A DNA stretch of 64,000 nucleotides from the NCBI GenBank assembly GCA_024036415.1, contig JAMWET010006766.1, positions 12,501 through 76,500 of the forward strand. The letters run 5' to 3'. Below, piece by piece: positions 37,926 to 53,087 of this stretch (the stretch's first letter is position 1; each line of letters opens with the position of its first letter). A model generated the notes under the pieces. That model ran no database searches. It saw only the letters and a list, made by a program, of their open reading frames with translations, and was not told the origin of the DNA. Source of the DNA: Prochilodus magdalenae. Its lineage: Eukaryota; Chordata; Actinopteri; Characiformes; Prochilodontidae. Made by a program: the position numbers and the translations under genes.

Positions 37926-39280
37926 AACCGAACTGGTCCTTTCTTTCCCGAGCCCTTTGTTCTGATACAAGCGGGCGCCATCGTTCATTCCTTGTCATTA
38001 CAAAATGATGTTTATTGATGATCCTGTCTCAGTTTGAAAGCGGTGTTTGTTGAGTAGCTCCAGTATTATAGAGTTTAACATCATGTTCGTTGTTTAGGTT
38101 CTGGTTGCTCACTCTACCTAGTGATTCTAAACATGTTATACCATCTGACTTTACATGCATAAGGGGTTTGCATGCATGGCTTTGGCAATACTCTGTGTGT
38201 GAGGCAGCATTTCGCGGCTCCGGTATTGTTATGGACACCAGCCTGTTTATGTTAGTTGTGCTAAACTGACTGCCAAGTATTTTAAGTTGAGCAAGTGTGA
38301 GTGCACGAAGATGCAGTGACTTCTATCTATCTCCTGTGTTCTTCCTTTCCACTGTCAGAGAGAGGGACTTCTAAACATACAGTATGTTCCCTCTTGGATT
38401 CTGTGAAAGTCAGCTTTTCCTAGAAGACAGGAATAATGGCTGTAAACATGGATCTGTGTTTTCCTAGTTCAGTGCCCCGAAGGAGTGGCTTCACCCTAGC
38501 ATGTCATCTCTCATCCCCCTCATAACCTAACCCCCCACTGCCCCATCCCCCGGGCTCGTAACGTCATTCCGACCAGCAGGCCTGCGCTGATCTAGACTCT
38601 AGACTCAGTGAATGGGTCTGGGAGGGGACGGAAGGAGGAGAGAGAACCGGATCAGCTAATCTTTTTTCTCTCCCAGACAGCATTACAGGGCAGTAGATTC
38701 CTCATCATTATCCTAGCCTGTCCCAGACATTCAGTTCAGTGGGCGTTCTAAACAGGTTCTTCGATGTCTGCATGAGAACTAGACATTTTGTGCTGAAGAT
38801 GTTATGTACAGTGTAAAGATTTCTCTTTTTTTAATTTCAGATGATTGTTTAAACTACCTAAATTTACATAAATGATCGTTTCAACTAAAGACTGTCTCTT
38901 CTTTGGTAATGCAAGCATATGAGAGCAATGTAATGGGCTGTACTGGTCAACACTGATCTTTCATTCCATGTCCAAATTACTTCCCTGGGTGATTTTCCAG
39001 ATTGCTGTAATATCCAATGTGTCCTTCAATCAAGACATTATTTCCACAGTCTGTGGATGAACAGGAAACTGCACTTGATCCTAGCTGACTCGTTTTATCT
39101 TTGTAGACAGTTTGGTGGGGCTACGTCAGTGCCTGCTGTGCTAAATAGCTATTGCTAATTAGCAGTAGCTAATTGCTAATAGCTATTTACTTACAGGTGC
39201 TAAAAATAGCTTCTCCTTATCACCAGTCCAATCTAAAACTGCAGCAAAGACTAGTTAATACTAACGATAGCTAAAAACTA
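37926..39280. other. Intergenic, no gene recognised
   Basis: Mostly unique-looking DNA downstream of mip; no open frame of note. GCTAATTAGC-type palindromic words occur at 39140-39190. Confidence 0.45.
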
Positions 39281-39813
39281 CAGGGGTTGGACAATGAAAC
39301 TGAAACACCTGGTTTTAGACCACAGTCATTTATTAGTATGGTGTAGGGCCTCCTTTTGCGGCCAATACAGCGTCAGTTCGTCTTGGGAATGACATATACT
39401 GCGTCCTGCACAGTGGTCAGAGGGATTCTAAGCCATTCTTCTTGCAGGATAGTGGCCAGGTCACTACGTGATGCTGGTGGAGGTTCGTCCTTCTTGGTGG
39501 TATGCTGACATTACCCTGGATACCTTGGCTCTTGATACATCACAAAGACTTGCTGTCTTGGTCACAGATGCGCCAGCAAGACGTGCACCAACAGTTTGTC
39601 CTCTTTTGAACTCTGGTATGTCACCCATAATGCTGTGTGCATTGCAGTATTTTGAGCAGAACTGTGCTCTTACCTGCTAACTGAACCTTCACACTCTGCT
39701 CTTACTGGTGCAATGTGCAGTTAATGAAGATTGGCCACCAGGCTGGTCCAATTTAGCCATGAGACCTCCCACACTAAAATGACAGGTGTTTCAGTTTCAT
39801 TGTCCAACCCCTG
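39281..39813 (-). mobile_element. Internally deleted Tc1-like element, copy 2
   Basis: TA-flanked, with ends CAGGGGTTGGACAATGAAAC and GTTTCATTGTCCAACCCCTG. It is the reverse-orientation match of 26733-27256, with the same internal junction (GATGCTGGTGGA|GGTTCGTCC on this strand). It differs from copy 1 by a small number of substitutions and short indels. Confidence 0.9.
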
Positions 39814-39814
39814 T

Positions 39815-40190
39815 ACTTAGCAGTAGTTAGGGGATAGATAGGGGGTCACTCAAATGTTCCCAGGGCCCTGTGTTCCCTCCTGCGTAGTACAGTGTCTCCT
39901 CCATCACGTTTCCTCAATATAAAAGTAAGAGCCTTGTCCATGCCTGTGGTATACATACAAACACATGTGTTCCCTCTGAAACTCATTTGTCTTGCACCTA
40001 CAACAAGTCAAGTAAGTTTATTTCACTCGCTTGCACACATCGCAGCAAGAAACTAAGGTCAACAGTTAAGCAGACACTTAAACAAGATGCAGCAATTATT
40101 CATTAAACTACAAATCTAAATGTTGTTGGCTAATTAGCTCACTCCCTCAAGTGTGTTCCATGATGCAAGTGTTGCATGAACTTTTAACTC
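39815..40190. other. Intergenic, no gene recognised
   Basis: Nothing identified. Confidence 0.45.
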
Positions 40191-41700
40191 CCATGAAATC
40201 AACCAGCACCTTGGGTTTATAAAAAAAATACTTTTATATGTCCCATTAATGCATAATAATGAGGTATAATCAATAAGTATTAAATAAAATGTACACATGG
40301 CCCTGGGAACACAGGGTACACCAGCTGGTTAGACCAACCTGGGTAGGCTCCCCTGACTAGCTAGCATATCTACTTATGTGGCTTGTTAATTAGCCTTAGC
40401 AAACTGATCATACATCCGTCACATCTGTTTCCTCAATGTGTAATTACAAGTGATAATGAATCATATAAAAAGCTGAACAAAGGGCTCGTGAACATTGAAC
40501 CATGGGAACACAGAGCCCAAGGAACATAGGACCCTGGGTATGCTCCCCTGACTAAGCTAGCACATCTATCTAGGTAGCCTGTAGATTAGCTAGGTAATAG
40601 CTAATCAAGATAATAGTAGCCGTACCTAAGTTCCCATAATGCACAATACTGAGGGATGATGTATCATGCAAAAAGCTGGCTCTGGGAACATACAGCTCCA
40701 GGAACACAGGGTCCTGGGTAGGCTCTCCTGGCTAACTAGCATATCTACCTACATGGCTAATTAATTAGCGTTAGCAAGTAGGTGGTATTTCTTTTAGCCG
40801 TGTTTCCTGAATGTATAACATGGAGGGATGATGTATCATATAAAAAGCCGAAAACAGGGATCTGGGAACAATGAACCATGGGAACATATAACTCTAGGAA
40901 CACAGGGTCTTGGGTAGGCTCCCCTGGCTAGCTAGCATGTCTGTTTAGGTGGTATGTTAATTAGCCTTAGCAAGATGACAGTATTTCTGTAACGCATTTC
41001 CTGAATGTATAAAACTGCAGGATGATGGATCATATACAAAGCTGATCACACAACCCTGGAAATATAGGGCCCTGTGTAGGCTCCCCTGGCTAACTAGCAT
41101 GTCTGTTTAGGTGGTATGTTAATTAGCCTTAGCAAGATGACAGTACTTCTGTAACGCGTTTCCTGAATGTATAATACTGCAGGATGATGGATCATATACA
41201 AAGCTGATCACACGACCCTGGAAATATAGGGCCCTGTATAGGCTCCCCTGGCTAACTAGCATATCTATCCAAGTGTCTGGTTAAAAAGCCTTGACAATCA
41301 CATAATTGACATGTTTCCTCAATGTGTAATATTAAGGGATGATGAATCATATACAAATCAGAACATAGAACCCAAGAAGCATAGAGAGCTAGAATCATAG
41401 GGCCCTGGGTATGCTCCCCTGACTAACTAGCATATATGTGTAAGTGGTTTGATAATTAGATTTAGCAAGATGATGGTATTTGATTTACATATGCTTCCTT
41501 AATGTATAATATTGATGAACATTGAATCATATAAAAAGCAGAACATAGAACCCTGGGAGCACAGAGAGCTGGAAACATATGGCTCAAGGTATGCTCTGTG
41601 GGCTCGCTAACAGGCCTTGGCTAGGCTTCCCTGGCTAGCTAGCCTATCTCTCTAGGTAGCTCATTAGATTAGCCTTAGCAAGACACTAGGAGTTATCTTC
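40190..41700. repeat. Degenerate tandem repeat, unit about 160-215 bp
   Basis: Eight units each contain GGCTCCCCTGGCTAACTAGC, then TTAATTAGCCTTAGCAAG, then TTTCCTGAATGTATAA and GATGAATCATATAAAAAGC. Anchors fall near 40347, 40541, 40724, 40919, 41081, 41243, 41417 and 41629. Neighbouring units near 41000 and 41160 are almost identical, so at least one recent duplication occurred. Non-coding. Confidence 0.85.
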
Positions 41701-42525
41701 CCTTTGCTGCCATCTGCAAGACACAGTAAATGTTCACGGCCAAGCTGCTAATGATGCCATCTTTCTTTGTGTACACAGATCAAAAGTGCTCGCTGAGAAA
41801 CTTCACAAAGCTTGTTAGTATCACTGACACTGAGAGTACATAACTGTTAACACGAGCCGGTTATTTACCTATTTATTTATTTATTTATTCATTCATTCAT
41901 TCATTTATTTATTAGCATCTCATCTCGACAGTCTATTTTCCCCCAACACAGCACTCACAGCACAAAAAGGATATTTTACAAGATAAAAAAAAAAAAAAAC
42001 AGTATTATTACAAGGCAACGTCACATTTTATAGCTTGAAAAACATACGTATATTACATTTCCATTTTAAGAATCTCAAACAAAAGGGTCCAAGGACCTGC
42101 AGGGGTGCACAGGAAACACTGAATTATGATCTAAGATTGTCTAGGTATCTTTGAAATAAGATAAATGTGCCAGAAAAATGAAGAAGAGAAGAGAAAAAAA
42201 AAAAAAAAACAACGCACCTTGGAGATATGTTATTGAAGTCTCGCTTAGGGACTGACCTGTAAACTCCGACCTTATGCACTCATCTTCCCAAAAACAATCT
42301 TTTATAAAGACTAGCTTCACATAGATGAAAACAAAAAATGACAGATAGTAAGACGTTGCACAGATGCTGCATACATAGCTTTTTTATATAGGCCATATAC
42401 TGTTATTTCTTTGTATAGACACATGACAGAGTAGCAAGATTTGCTGTGAATACTGAATATTAGTTATATGTTCTATTGCGTACTGAATGACGAGAGCAAT
42501 CAAAAGTTTGAATACGTAAAAGTAT
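41700..42525. other. Intergenic or distal stat6 3' flank
   Basis: AT-rich, with a (TTTA)n/(TTCA)n run at 41868-41912. No gene recognised. Confidence 0.45.
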
Positions 42526-42527
42526 GC

Positions 42528-44030
<1,503 letters not shown>

Positions 44031-44034
44031 GATG

Positions 44035-44830
44035 GGAGGGGCCTCCACTGCATGTGTAAACAGTGCAACAGTTCATGAAGATATACAAACTATCAAAGAA
44101 CTTGGGGAGTTCATCATCTACCACACGGAACGTCATCAAAATATATTTAAAGAAATCTGCAGAAATCGCTGTGCGCACAGGACAAGGCCTGAACCCAGTA
44201 CTGGCTGCATATGACCCTCGGGCTCTCAGACGGGCCTATACGAATATGGGTTCTATACGAATCACCACAAAGGCCCAGTGTCTATTAACACATCCACACA
44301 TGGAGTAGTTAGAACTATATACTGTTCCATATTAACAGATGCAGGAGCGCTGCCGCTTTCTCTGGGCCCCAGCTTATGCAAGATGACCTGAGGTGGACAA
44401 GTGGACAAACTTCAAGTTCATTTTGGAAATCATGGACACCGCATCCTCTGGACTAAAGAAGAGAAGGATCAGTGCCCAGTCCAAAAGCCAGCATGTGTGA
44501 TGGTATGAGGGGTGTATTAGTGCACGGTTGTAAAGGCACCGTTAATGCCGAACGAAATATGCGGGTTTAGGAGCAACATAAGCTGCATCCAGACAACGTT
44601 GTTGACAATGGACCACATGAAGCAGCATGGCTCCGCAGTAAAAGAGCCCTGGTGCTAAACTGGGCCAGTCCAGACCGGTCACCCATTGGCACATAATCTG
44701 ATACAACAAAGGAGACCCTGTTGCACAACAGAAACACTATATCAAGCAAGACCGGAAAAAACATTTCCCTGTCAAAACTACACCGTATGGTCTCCTCACT
44801 TCCCAAACTCTTTTAAAAGTGTTGCTGGTA
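44035..44830 (+). mobile_element. Tc1-like transposon relic
   Basis: Reads in order like a Tc1 transposase gene that has lost segments: GTGCAACAGTTCATGAAG, ACAAGGCCTGAACCCAGTAC, CATTTTGGAAATCATGGACA (F.NHG), AGCATGTGTGATGGTATGAG and CAGTCCAGACCGGTCACCCA (SPDLSPIE-like). Frameshifts abound. Confidence 0.75.
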
Positions 44831-45684
44831 TCAAATTTTAAATTTTTTTTACAATAACAAGCAGACTTCTCAGTTTCAACATTGACATGCTATTGTCAAA
44901 TTATTTTCACATACATACAGAGTTAAATGGTTTGAACTTCATTGCATTCTGTTTTTATTTACATTTAGCCCAGAATTCCCTTTTTGGGGGGGGTTCGAAG
45001 TCGTTCCCTACTTTAAAAGTGGTACAGAGGCCCTAAACTCTGTGTTATTCATTGTGTTATGGAATATTATTCTGTCATGTAGCATTGTGCGATTTGACAT
45101 CAACGTTCCTTCACTACCATACCCAGCATGCATCACACAAGCACATTAAACAATACTGGGGAATCCCCTCACAGAGATAAAGTCATCAGTTAAAATCCCA
45201 GAAAGGAATGATCCCATTCTTTGCACTGGCAAATCTCGTCCTCAGGGCTGAAACAGCATCCTTACAACACATGTAGCAGTGGATGCATTTTTCACATAGG
45301 CCAGCGTGCCCCTTTCAGTAACACTCCTATTACCCTTCACTCCCTTTTAATGAAAAAACGTGCTTAGTGTACTTTTAAATCCTGCCTGCATCCAACCATC
45401 ACAGATGGGAGAGAGAGAACGACTCGGATGAAAGCATGTGTGCTGTTCTGCGTATCTTTAGTGTACCAGGCCGTGTGATATCCTTGATACGATAAAGAAA
45501 AAGCCAAGTTCCGTCCACACAGAGCTTACTGACTTATTATCCACCCAGAAGAAAGAGCAGAGAGTGTTAGCATCCGTGTTCGAGCGTAATGCTTTGCTTC
45601 TGTATGTTCCACAAAGTACGTTTCGTGTTTCCGCGTGGGGGATCCTGTAGCAGAAGGCGGCTGCAGTCTTTGATAGTATTATAA
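44830..45684 (-). other. stat6: Candidate stat6 3' UTR (proximal)
   Basis: Non-coding sequence directly downstream of the proposed stat6 stop at 45685. No clear AATAAA was singled out. Confidence 0.35.
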
Positions 45685-45745
45685 TTAACTGCTGAGTGTT
45701 GAGAGAAAGTCCTCCAGCTCCATTTGGTCTTGTGGCTCTGTTCTC
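45685..45745 (-). CDS. stat6: Proposed last stat6 exon (short acidic tail)
   Basis: The acceptor CCTTTTTGTTATCAG precedes 45745. In the phase left by the previous exon (CC+G) it encodes [19 protein letters not shown] and TAA. An acidic, leucine-containing end suits a STAT activation domain, but it is far shorter than the roughly 200 residues after Y641 in the human protein. Intermediate exons may exist in 45746-51962, or this may be a chance match. Confidence 0.5.
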
Positions 45746-46877
45746 CTGATAACAAAAAGGGGGGGGGCTGACTTACCAAATCTGATATTTTGCAGCTGTT
45801 ATTTATTGATGGTAAATAAAATCCCTGAATGAGATGAGACAGAACGGCATAAGACAGCATGCACAGTGGTAAAATGAAGAATCAAGTTTAGGATTGAATG
45901 AGCATGTGTGTTAGGGCCGTTTCTAAGCACTCTGCGGCCTGAAGTGAAATAATACTCGTCATGGGGGGGGGGGGGTGCATGATGATACTGGAAACTATTA
46001 TTTGATCTTTAAATCTGATAATCAATGTTTACAGTTTTCCAGAGGAGCTTTTGGCTACTGGGCTTATATATCTGCATTGGAACTCTACAGAAATATTCGA
46101 TTTCTCTGTAATATTAATCAAAGATGGAAGCAGTCCCAATTTCTACACTTTATAAATGTTTATGAATCCAGATGTCGGCGTTGGCCAACATTCTTACACC
46201 ATCGGAGCCCTCTAGTTATTATAAAATAATTTCATACATAAGCTTAATAAGAAACTCTACAACAGTCATTCTCATAAGACTCAGAAGACAAGGCTTAAGA
46301 GAACAGGGCTTGAGACAACAGGGCTCCTTGCCCCACGTCTTGCACAATCCTCCTTGTGCAGCTTGGCCTCCTATGCATACGCCTTTCTGTTTTTCCAAAA
46401 TCATTTCCAACTATGCATTTAGGCTCATGCACCAATTTCTTACGTAAGACACGGGCAGAGCGTGTCCCTTCTGTGCCACAAGACGTTTACCGCGTCACGG
46501 CCAGGAACTAAATACTTTAAAAACGACCTAAATTACAAAAAGTCACTGAATAGTGCATTCCTTCCTATGTTTATTTATGGGCAGCACTTCTGCCAGTCAT
46601 TTTATAAATTAACGAACTCGCACGTTTGCTCGGGGTCCTTAAGCAAATGCTTATACCGCTAGGCAAGAAACGGCCCTGGTGTGTGGACGTGTGCATGTAT
46701 GTGTATGTGCAGCAACTCACATGTTTTCACCATAGAAAGGGTACATTGGACTTGGCACAGTGGGATCAACAGAGTATGTTGGAGGAAAGTGGCCCGCAGG
46801 AAGAGTGGGAAGACTGTAGAAAAATACCAAGTCCAAACGTTAGTCTGTTTCATTACCCACCCCCAAGACTAACAATT

Positions 46878-46951
<74 letters not shown>

Positions 46952-46990
46952 AGGGGGGGAGGGAGAGAGGGAGAGAGAGAGAGAGAGGGA

Positions 46991-47067
<77 letters not shown>

Positions 47068-47077
47068 GGAGGGAGAG

Positions 47078-47116
<39 letters not shown>

Positions 47117-49509
47117 GTGTGGAGAGAGGGAGAGAGAGAGGGAGTGAGAGTGAGAGAGGGAGAGAGAGAGGGAGGGAGGGGAGACCTGACAGGGCTGGAG
47201 GAGGGAGGTTATAGGGAGCAGAAAGGGCTGGAATGGGATAGAAGAGAGAGAGAGGGCGGGAGGTCGCAGAGGGAGAGGAGCTAAGGTTTGAGAGAGCTAA
47301 GACATTGCTCCAGGGAGAGAAGAGACAGAGACAAGAGGGACAGAGGGGGAGGGAGTGACGACAGGACGAGAGAGAGAGAGGGCGGGAGGGAAGAGTGAGA
47401 AGAGAAGAGAGAGAGGCTGAGGGGAGGGGAGAGAGAGAGAAGAGAGATAGAGAGAGAAGAGAGAGGAGAGAGAGAGGAGGGATCAGAGGGAGAGAGAGGG
47501 AGAGAGAGAGAGAGAGAGAGGAGGGAGGGGAGGGAGAGATGGAGAGAGACGAGAGAGAGGAGCGAGAGATGAGCAGAGAGGAGAGGTGAGACATAGAGGG
47601 GATGAGCTAGAGGAGAGATGTGAGAGAGGAGGGAGGGGACCACGTTCGGGAGGGGAGAGCGGGAGAGAGTGAGAGAGAGAAGAGAGAGAGGAGAGAGAGA
47701 GACAAACGGGAGGGATGATGAGGAGGAGAGAGCTAGAGACTGAGATAGAAAAATTGAAAGAGAGAAGGAGAGAGTGGCTGCACATGACTGAACTGAGATT
47801 GCCTGGCACACAGAGCTTCTATGATCTCCATAGAAAAGCACTGCCAATAGAAACAGGATCCTATTTTTGATGGCAGCAGCGTGTAGCTCATGAAGGAAGT
47901 CCAGTTTACGTGGCATTCTCTGAGCCCACTCATCCATGTGGAAGGCACTCTCAACTGATTTGTGTTTGAATCCATCCTTGCAGGTCACCTACACCCATAC
48001 ATGCTGATTGTCTTCCCTGGGGTGGATGGGATCTTCTAGCAGGTCATGTCACATGGCTAGAAATGTCCGACACTGGTTGGAAGAGCACGACTAAAACTTC
48101 CAGGTAGTACCCGGACCCCCTACCTTCCCAGACTAAGACCCAACTGAGCATCTGTGAGACCACCTTGATCGTCGTGTTTGCCCTGTGGATACCCCCAACG
48201 CTTCCCCAACAGCTGTAGGATCCACTGCAGTCAGCATGGCTCCAGATACCTGTGACAACCTCGCAGGACGCTACTGAGTCTCTTCCTGCCCGTCCAGCTG
48301 CACATAGCGGTTACTTTGATATTAGCTGGTGGTCATAATAATGTGACTCGACTGTGCAGCTCCTTGTCCTATGAGAAGTGTTGGCTGGAGGTTTTGTGGA
48401 GTGCAACACATTAGACTGTGAAGCAGTGGAGCTGTATTATCTGGAGTAATGAATCCATATCGGTTGGAGTGACAAAGCTGATTATCCAACTTCACAGCCT
48501 CACTAGCATCCGCTCACTCTACGCCTCAATGACTACGGCTGATGGTGGCCATGCACAAAAGGGAACTGGCAAAGTAAACATATTGATCAAACTGTCAGAG
48601 TTTAAGCTAAGGCTAGTTTGTAAAATGATTGAAAATAAACCACTGTTAGCTCAGTGGCTAAAATACTATATTTTATTATTATAGAAATATATTATTTTAT
48701 ATATTATTAAATTTCTTACTGGAAATATGATATTCGCAATCTGTTTGTTTAAAGGGGACCCATTATGCTCATTATTATGTTTATCATTTTTGGGGTGTTT
48801 GAGAATAGATTTACATCTGTATTCTCCCTCTGTCTGAAACACTCAGCCCCGCCTCCTAATGAGCCCCATGTGCTCTGATTCGTGAGCTCAGACACTCATC
48901 CCGCTGCCCTCGCATTCTTACAACTGTGTCTGCTGTTTCAGTTTGAGCCCAAGTCCCATCCTGAAAGTCAGGAAGAACAAGCTGGCAGACACAATCCACC
49001 TGGGCAAGCTAGACTGGAGCAGAGTGGTCAGTTTTTAAGCTTTAGCTTCCTGTGTAGTGTGTGAGGGCGTGCCAAGCCTGCCAGTAAACGGGAAACAATC
49101 ACCGCGTCACGAGATGATGTCATCTTCTAACAGGGTAAAGGGCTGGAATTCCAAATGGGCGTTTCAGGTAGCTGAGAAAAGTGGTTACTGAGGCAGGGAG
49201 TTTCTGCCTCTGGTGTGTACCACAGGAAAGGTACGAACCTGAAGTCTAACAGGCCCTCTTTAAAACACTACATCCACTGGTGTTGAAAATGAGTCTGTTA
49301 TAAGATAAGATAAGCTCTTTATTGATCCCGAGGGGAAACAGTGTTACTGCAGCTTACAACCCTACACACCAGCTTACGTGTCTTCTTTAGAAAGCTGTTT
49401 AATCGCTCCGCTGTTTTTCAGTTTTTGCATGAGAACCGCTCACTAAGAGCCTGAAGAGAGAGAGAGAGAGAGGAGGATAGAAGAGAGTTAGAGCCTTTTC
49501 TGTGTGTGT

Positions 49510-49575
<66 letters not shown>

Positions 49576-52500
49576 AGCAGATAGAAAGAGAGAGAGGGAA
49601 GCAGATAGAGATAATGAGAGAGAGAAAGAGAGAGAGAGACAGATAAAAAGAGAGAGAGGGAAGCAGATAGAGATAAAGAGAGAGAGAAAGAGAGAGAGAG
49701 AAGCAGATAGAAAGAGAGAGAGGGAAGCAGATAGAGATAAAGAGAGAGAGAAAGAGAGAGAGAGAAGCAGATAAAAAGAGAAAGAGAGAGAGAAGCGGAT
49801 AGAAAGAGAAAGAGAGAGAGAGAAGCGGATAGAGAGAGAAAGAGAGAGAAGCAGATAGAGAGAGAAAGAGAGAGAGAGAAGCAGATAGAGAGAGAAAGAG
49901 AGAGAAGCAGATAGAGAGAGAAAGAGAGAGAGAGAAGCAGATAGAGAGAGAAAGAGAGAGAAGCAGATAGAGAGAGAAAGAGAGAGAGAGAAGCAGAGAG
50001 AGATTAAGAGATGGAATAATTCTCACGGGCAGAATTCCTGGGGTGTTTCAGGCTGTGGTGTGACGGTCGAGGTAGAGGTGCTTCCATGCTCCCTGAGCAA
50101 AAACATGACACACATACAGGACCAGGGTTAATACCCCAACCGTATTCACAAGGGGTTCTAGACCCCGCTTACTAGACCCCACTTACCAGACCCAGCTTAC
50201 CAGACCCCGCTTACCAGACCCCCCGTACTAGACCCCCCGTACTTGACCCCCCTACTAGACCTCGCTTACCAGACCCCCCGTACTAGACCCCGCTTACCAG
50301 ACCCCGTCACTTCATACAACTAGTTTCTGGATTGTATACTGGTAAAATATAATATACTGTTCCAGAATGTTCTCCCAATTAACCCTGCCCTAGAAAGTTC
50401 TCTCCCCATTCATACTGTTCTAGAATATTCTCCCCCGATTCATACTGTTCTAGAATATTCTCCCCCCATTCATACTGTTCTACAATATTCTCCCCCCATT
50501 CATACTGTTCTACAATATTCTCTTCCCATTCATACTGTTCTAGAATATTCTCCCCCATTCATACTGTTCTAGAATATTCTCCCCCCCATTCACACTGTTC
50601 TACAATATTCTCCCCCCATTCACACTGTTCTACAATATTCTCCCCCCATTCATACTGTTCTAGAATATTCTCCCCCCATTCATACTGTTCTAGAATATTC
50701 TCCCCCCATTCATACTGTTCTAGAATATTCTCCCCCCATTCATACTGTTCTAGAATATTCTCCCCCCATTCACACTGTTCTACAATATTCTCTTCCCATT
50801 CATACTGTTCTAGAATATTCTCCCCCCATTCACACTGTTCTAGAATATTCTCCCCCCATTCATACTGTTCATTCCTCCCCCAAATTCACACTGTTCTAGA
50901 ATATTCTCCCCCCATTCATACTGTTCTAGAATATTCTCCCCCCATTCATACTGTTCTAGAATATTCTCTCCACATTCACATTGTTCTAGAATATTCTCTT
51001 CCCATTCATACTGTTCTAGAATATTCTCCCCCCATTCACACTGTTCTACAATATTCTCCCCCCATTCATACTGTTCTAGAATATTCTCCCCCCATTCATA
51101 CTGTTCTAGAATATTCTCCCCCCATTCATACTGTTCTAGAATATTCTCCCCCCATTCATACTGTTCTAGAATATTCTCCCCCCATTCATACTGTTCTAGA
51201 ATATTCTCCCCCCATTCATACTGTTCTAGAATATTCTCCCCCATTCATATTGTTCTAGAATATTCTCCCCCATTCATATTGTTCTAGAATATTCTCCCCC
51301 ATTCATACTGTTCTAGAATATTCTCTCCCCCATTCATACTGTTCTAGAATATTCTCCCCCATTCATATTGTTCTAGAATATTCTCCCCCATTCATACTGT
51401 TCTAGAATATTCTCCCCCATTCATACTGTTCTACAATATTCTCCCCCATTCATACTGTTCTAGAATATTCTCCCCCATTCATACTGTTCTAGAATATTCT
51501 CCCCCATTCATACTGTTCTAGAATATTCTCCCCCATTCACACTGTTCTAGAATATTCTCTCCCCATTCACACTGTTCTAGAATATTCTCTCCCCATTCAC
51601 ACTGTTCTGGAATATTCTCCCAATTTACCCTGCCCTAGAATGTTCTCTCCCCATTCACACTGTTCTAGAATATTCTTTCCCCATTTACACTGTTCTAGAA
51701 CATTCTCCGCATTCACACTAGCTAGTTTCTTGTGTTTTGGGGACATTTAAAACAGCAGTCAACTTCAGAATGTTGATGTTTGTTGGGCCGGTGTGTTTTG
51801 CCCTTAAGCACTAACAGTACATGTTATCATGATCTCCGTATCGGTATTACAAGCCTATGGATCTGTGATTAACTGCGATTAACTCAGGAAGCAGAGTAAC
51901 AGATCCAGGTAGATCCCAGACACCTGATAAAAAGTCAACAAAGCTTTACGCATGTTACTTACGGGTCCACTACAGTGGTGAGCTTGAACGGCAGGTATCC
52001 ATCCGGATTTGGGCCAGATGGAACTGTGGAAAAACAAGCAGTACCATTAACTTTACTGAACACAGTCCTCCTGAACGTAGTGTCTAGGACGCATGACTAA
52101 AATGTCTCATGTCACCCTGCAGGTCTCGCTGCAATAACAAAACGGCCTACACACTTAACACGAGATCGTGTTTAAGGTTCTTTAGTAAAGGGGGTTGTTT
52201 TATTTAGAACAGTGGGTTTCATATAGAACAACTTCATGCTCCAAATATTTGCATGCTGAAATTGTTCTTCAGATTCATATGGTTCTTTATAAAATATATT
52301 TTACATATGGTTCCACATAGCACCAACACGGTTCTTCGATTGCTACAAGCTTGACAGAGTAACTGGTGCTAAATAAAACCATTTTCAAATCTCCTTCAAT
52401 CTATAGAAGCATTTCACTATGGAATTAAACAGAAAATGGTTCTAATAAGAGAACCATCGCCTTTACTAAAGAAAAGTGTGGATTTTTAACTTTAACGTTT

Positions 52501-53050
52501 GTTAGCATGTAAGAAAATATATATTTTATGATTTGATTTTAATTTGATTAGAAGTTGTGCTATCCTACACACATTAGCTGTGCTAATCCTCTTATTTTGA
52601 ATAAATAGATTTTTTTACATTTTTACATTTTACTTTTTTTTTTACAGTTTCTGGACCTTGAGAAAACCCAGAAAAGTAATCTGTATTTAAATAATACAGT
52701 ATATGTGATATTTAATGGTTATTGAAAGCAAAAATCTTGAACGTCGGTGAACCCATATTCTATAATTCTGTATGAATTTGGCCTTAAACAATCCAATTAA
52801 GAACCCAATTACACAAATGAGACAAATATCCTGTCTTTCTTTATTGAGGAAAGTTGTGGGTCGCATTTAGGCAGCAAATTGTAAAGGGTTCCCATATTTC
52901 CAACACTACTGTAATAATGCATAATGAAAACTGAACGTTGTGTTAGGAAGCATGGGACACCATCGGAACGGCAGAGTTCAAAAAAAAAAAAAAAAAGGGG
53001 CGAGACGCCAGAAAAAGAGCTGTGTTAACACATTAAAAACAGCAAAAAAA

Positions 53051-53087
<37 letters not shown>

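Noticed and set aside
45783..45830. Extra stat6 exon ending GATTTG|GTAAGT
   Set aside because: In the phase needed for the last exon it contains an in-frame TAA; a 19-nt micro-exon would be required instead, which is poorly supported.
46869..47988. Ser/Leu-rich 241- and 235-codon minus-strand frames
   Set aside because: Pure products of the GA/TC microsatellite, with no domain or splice context.
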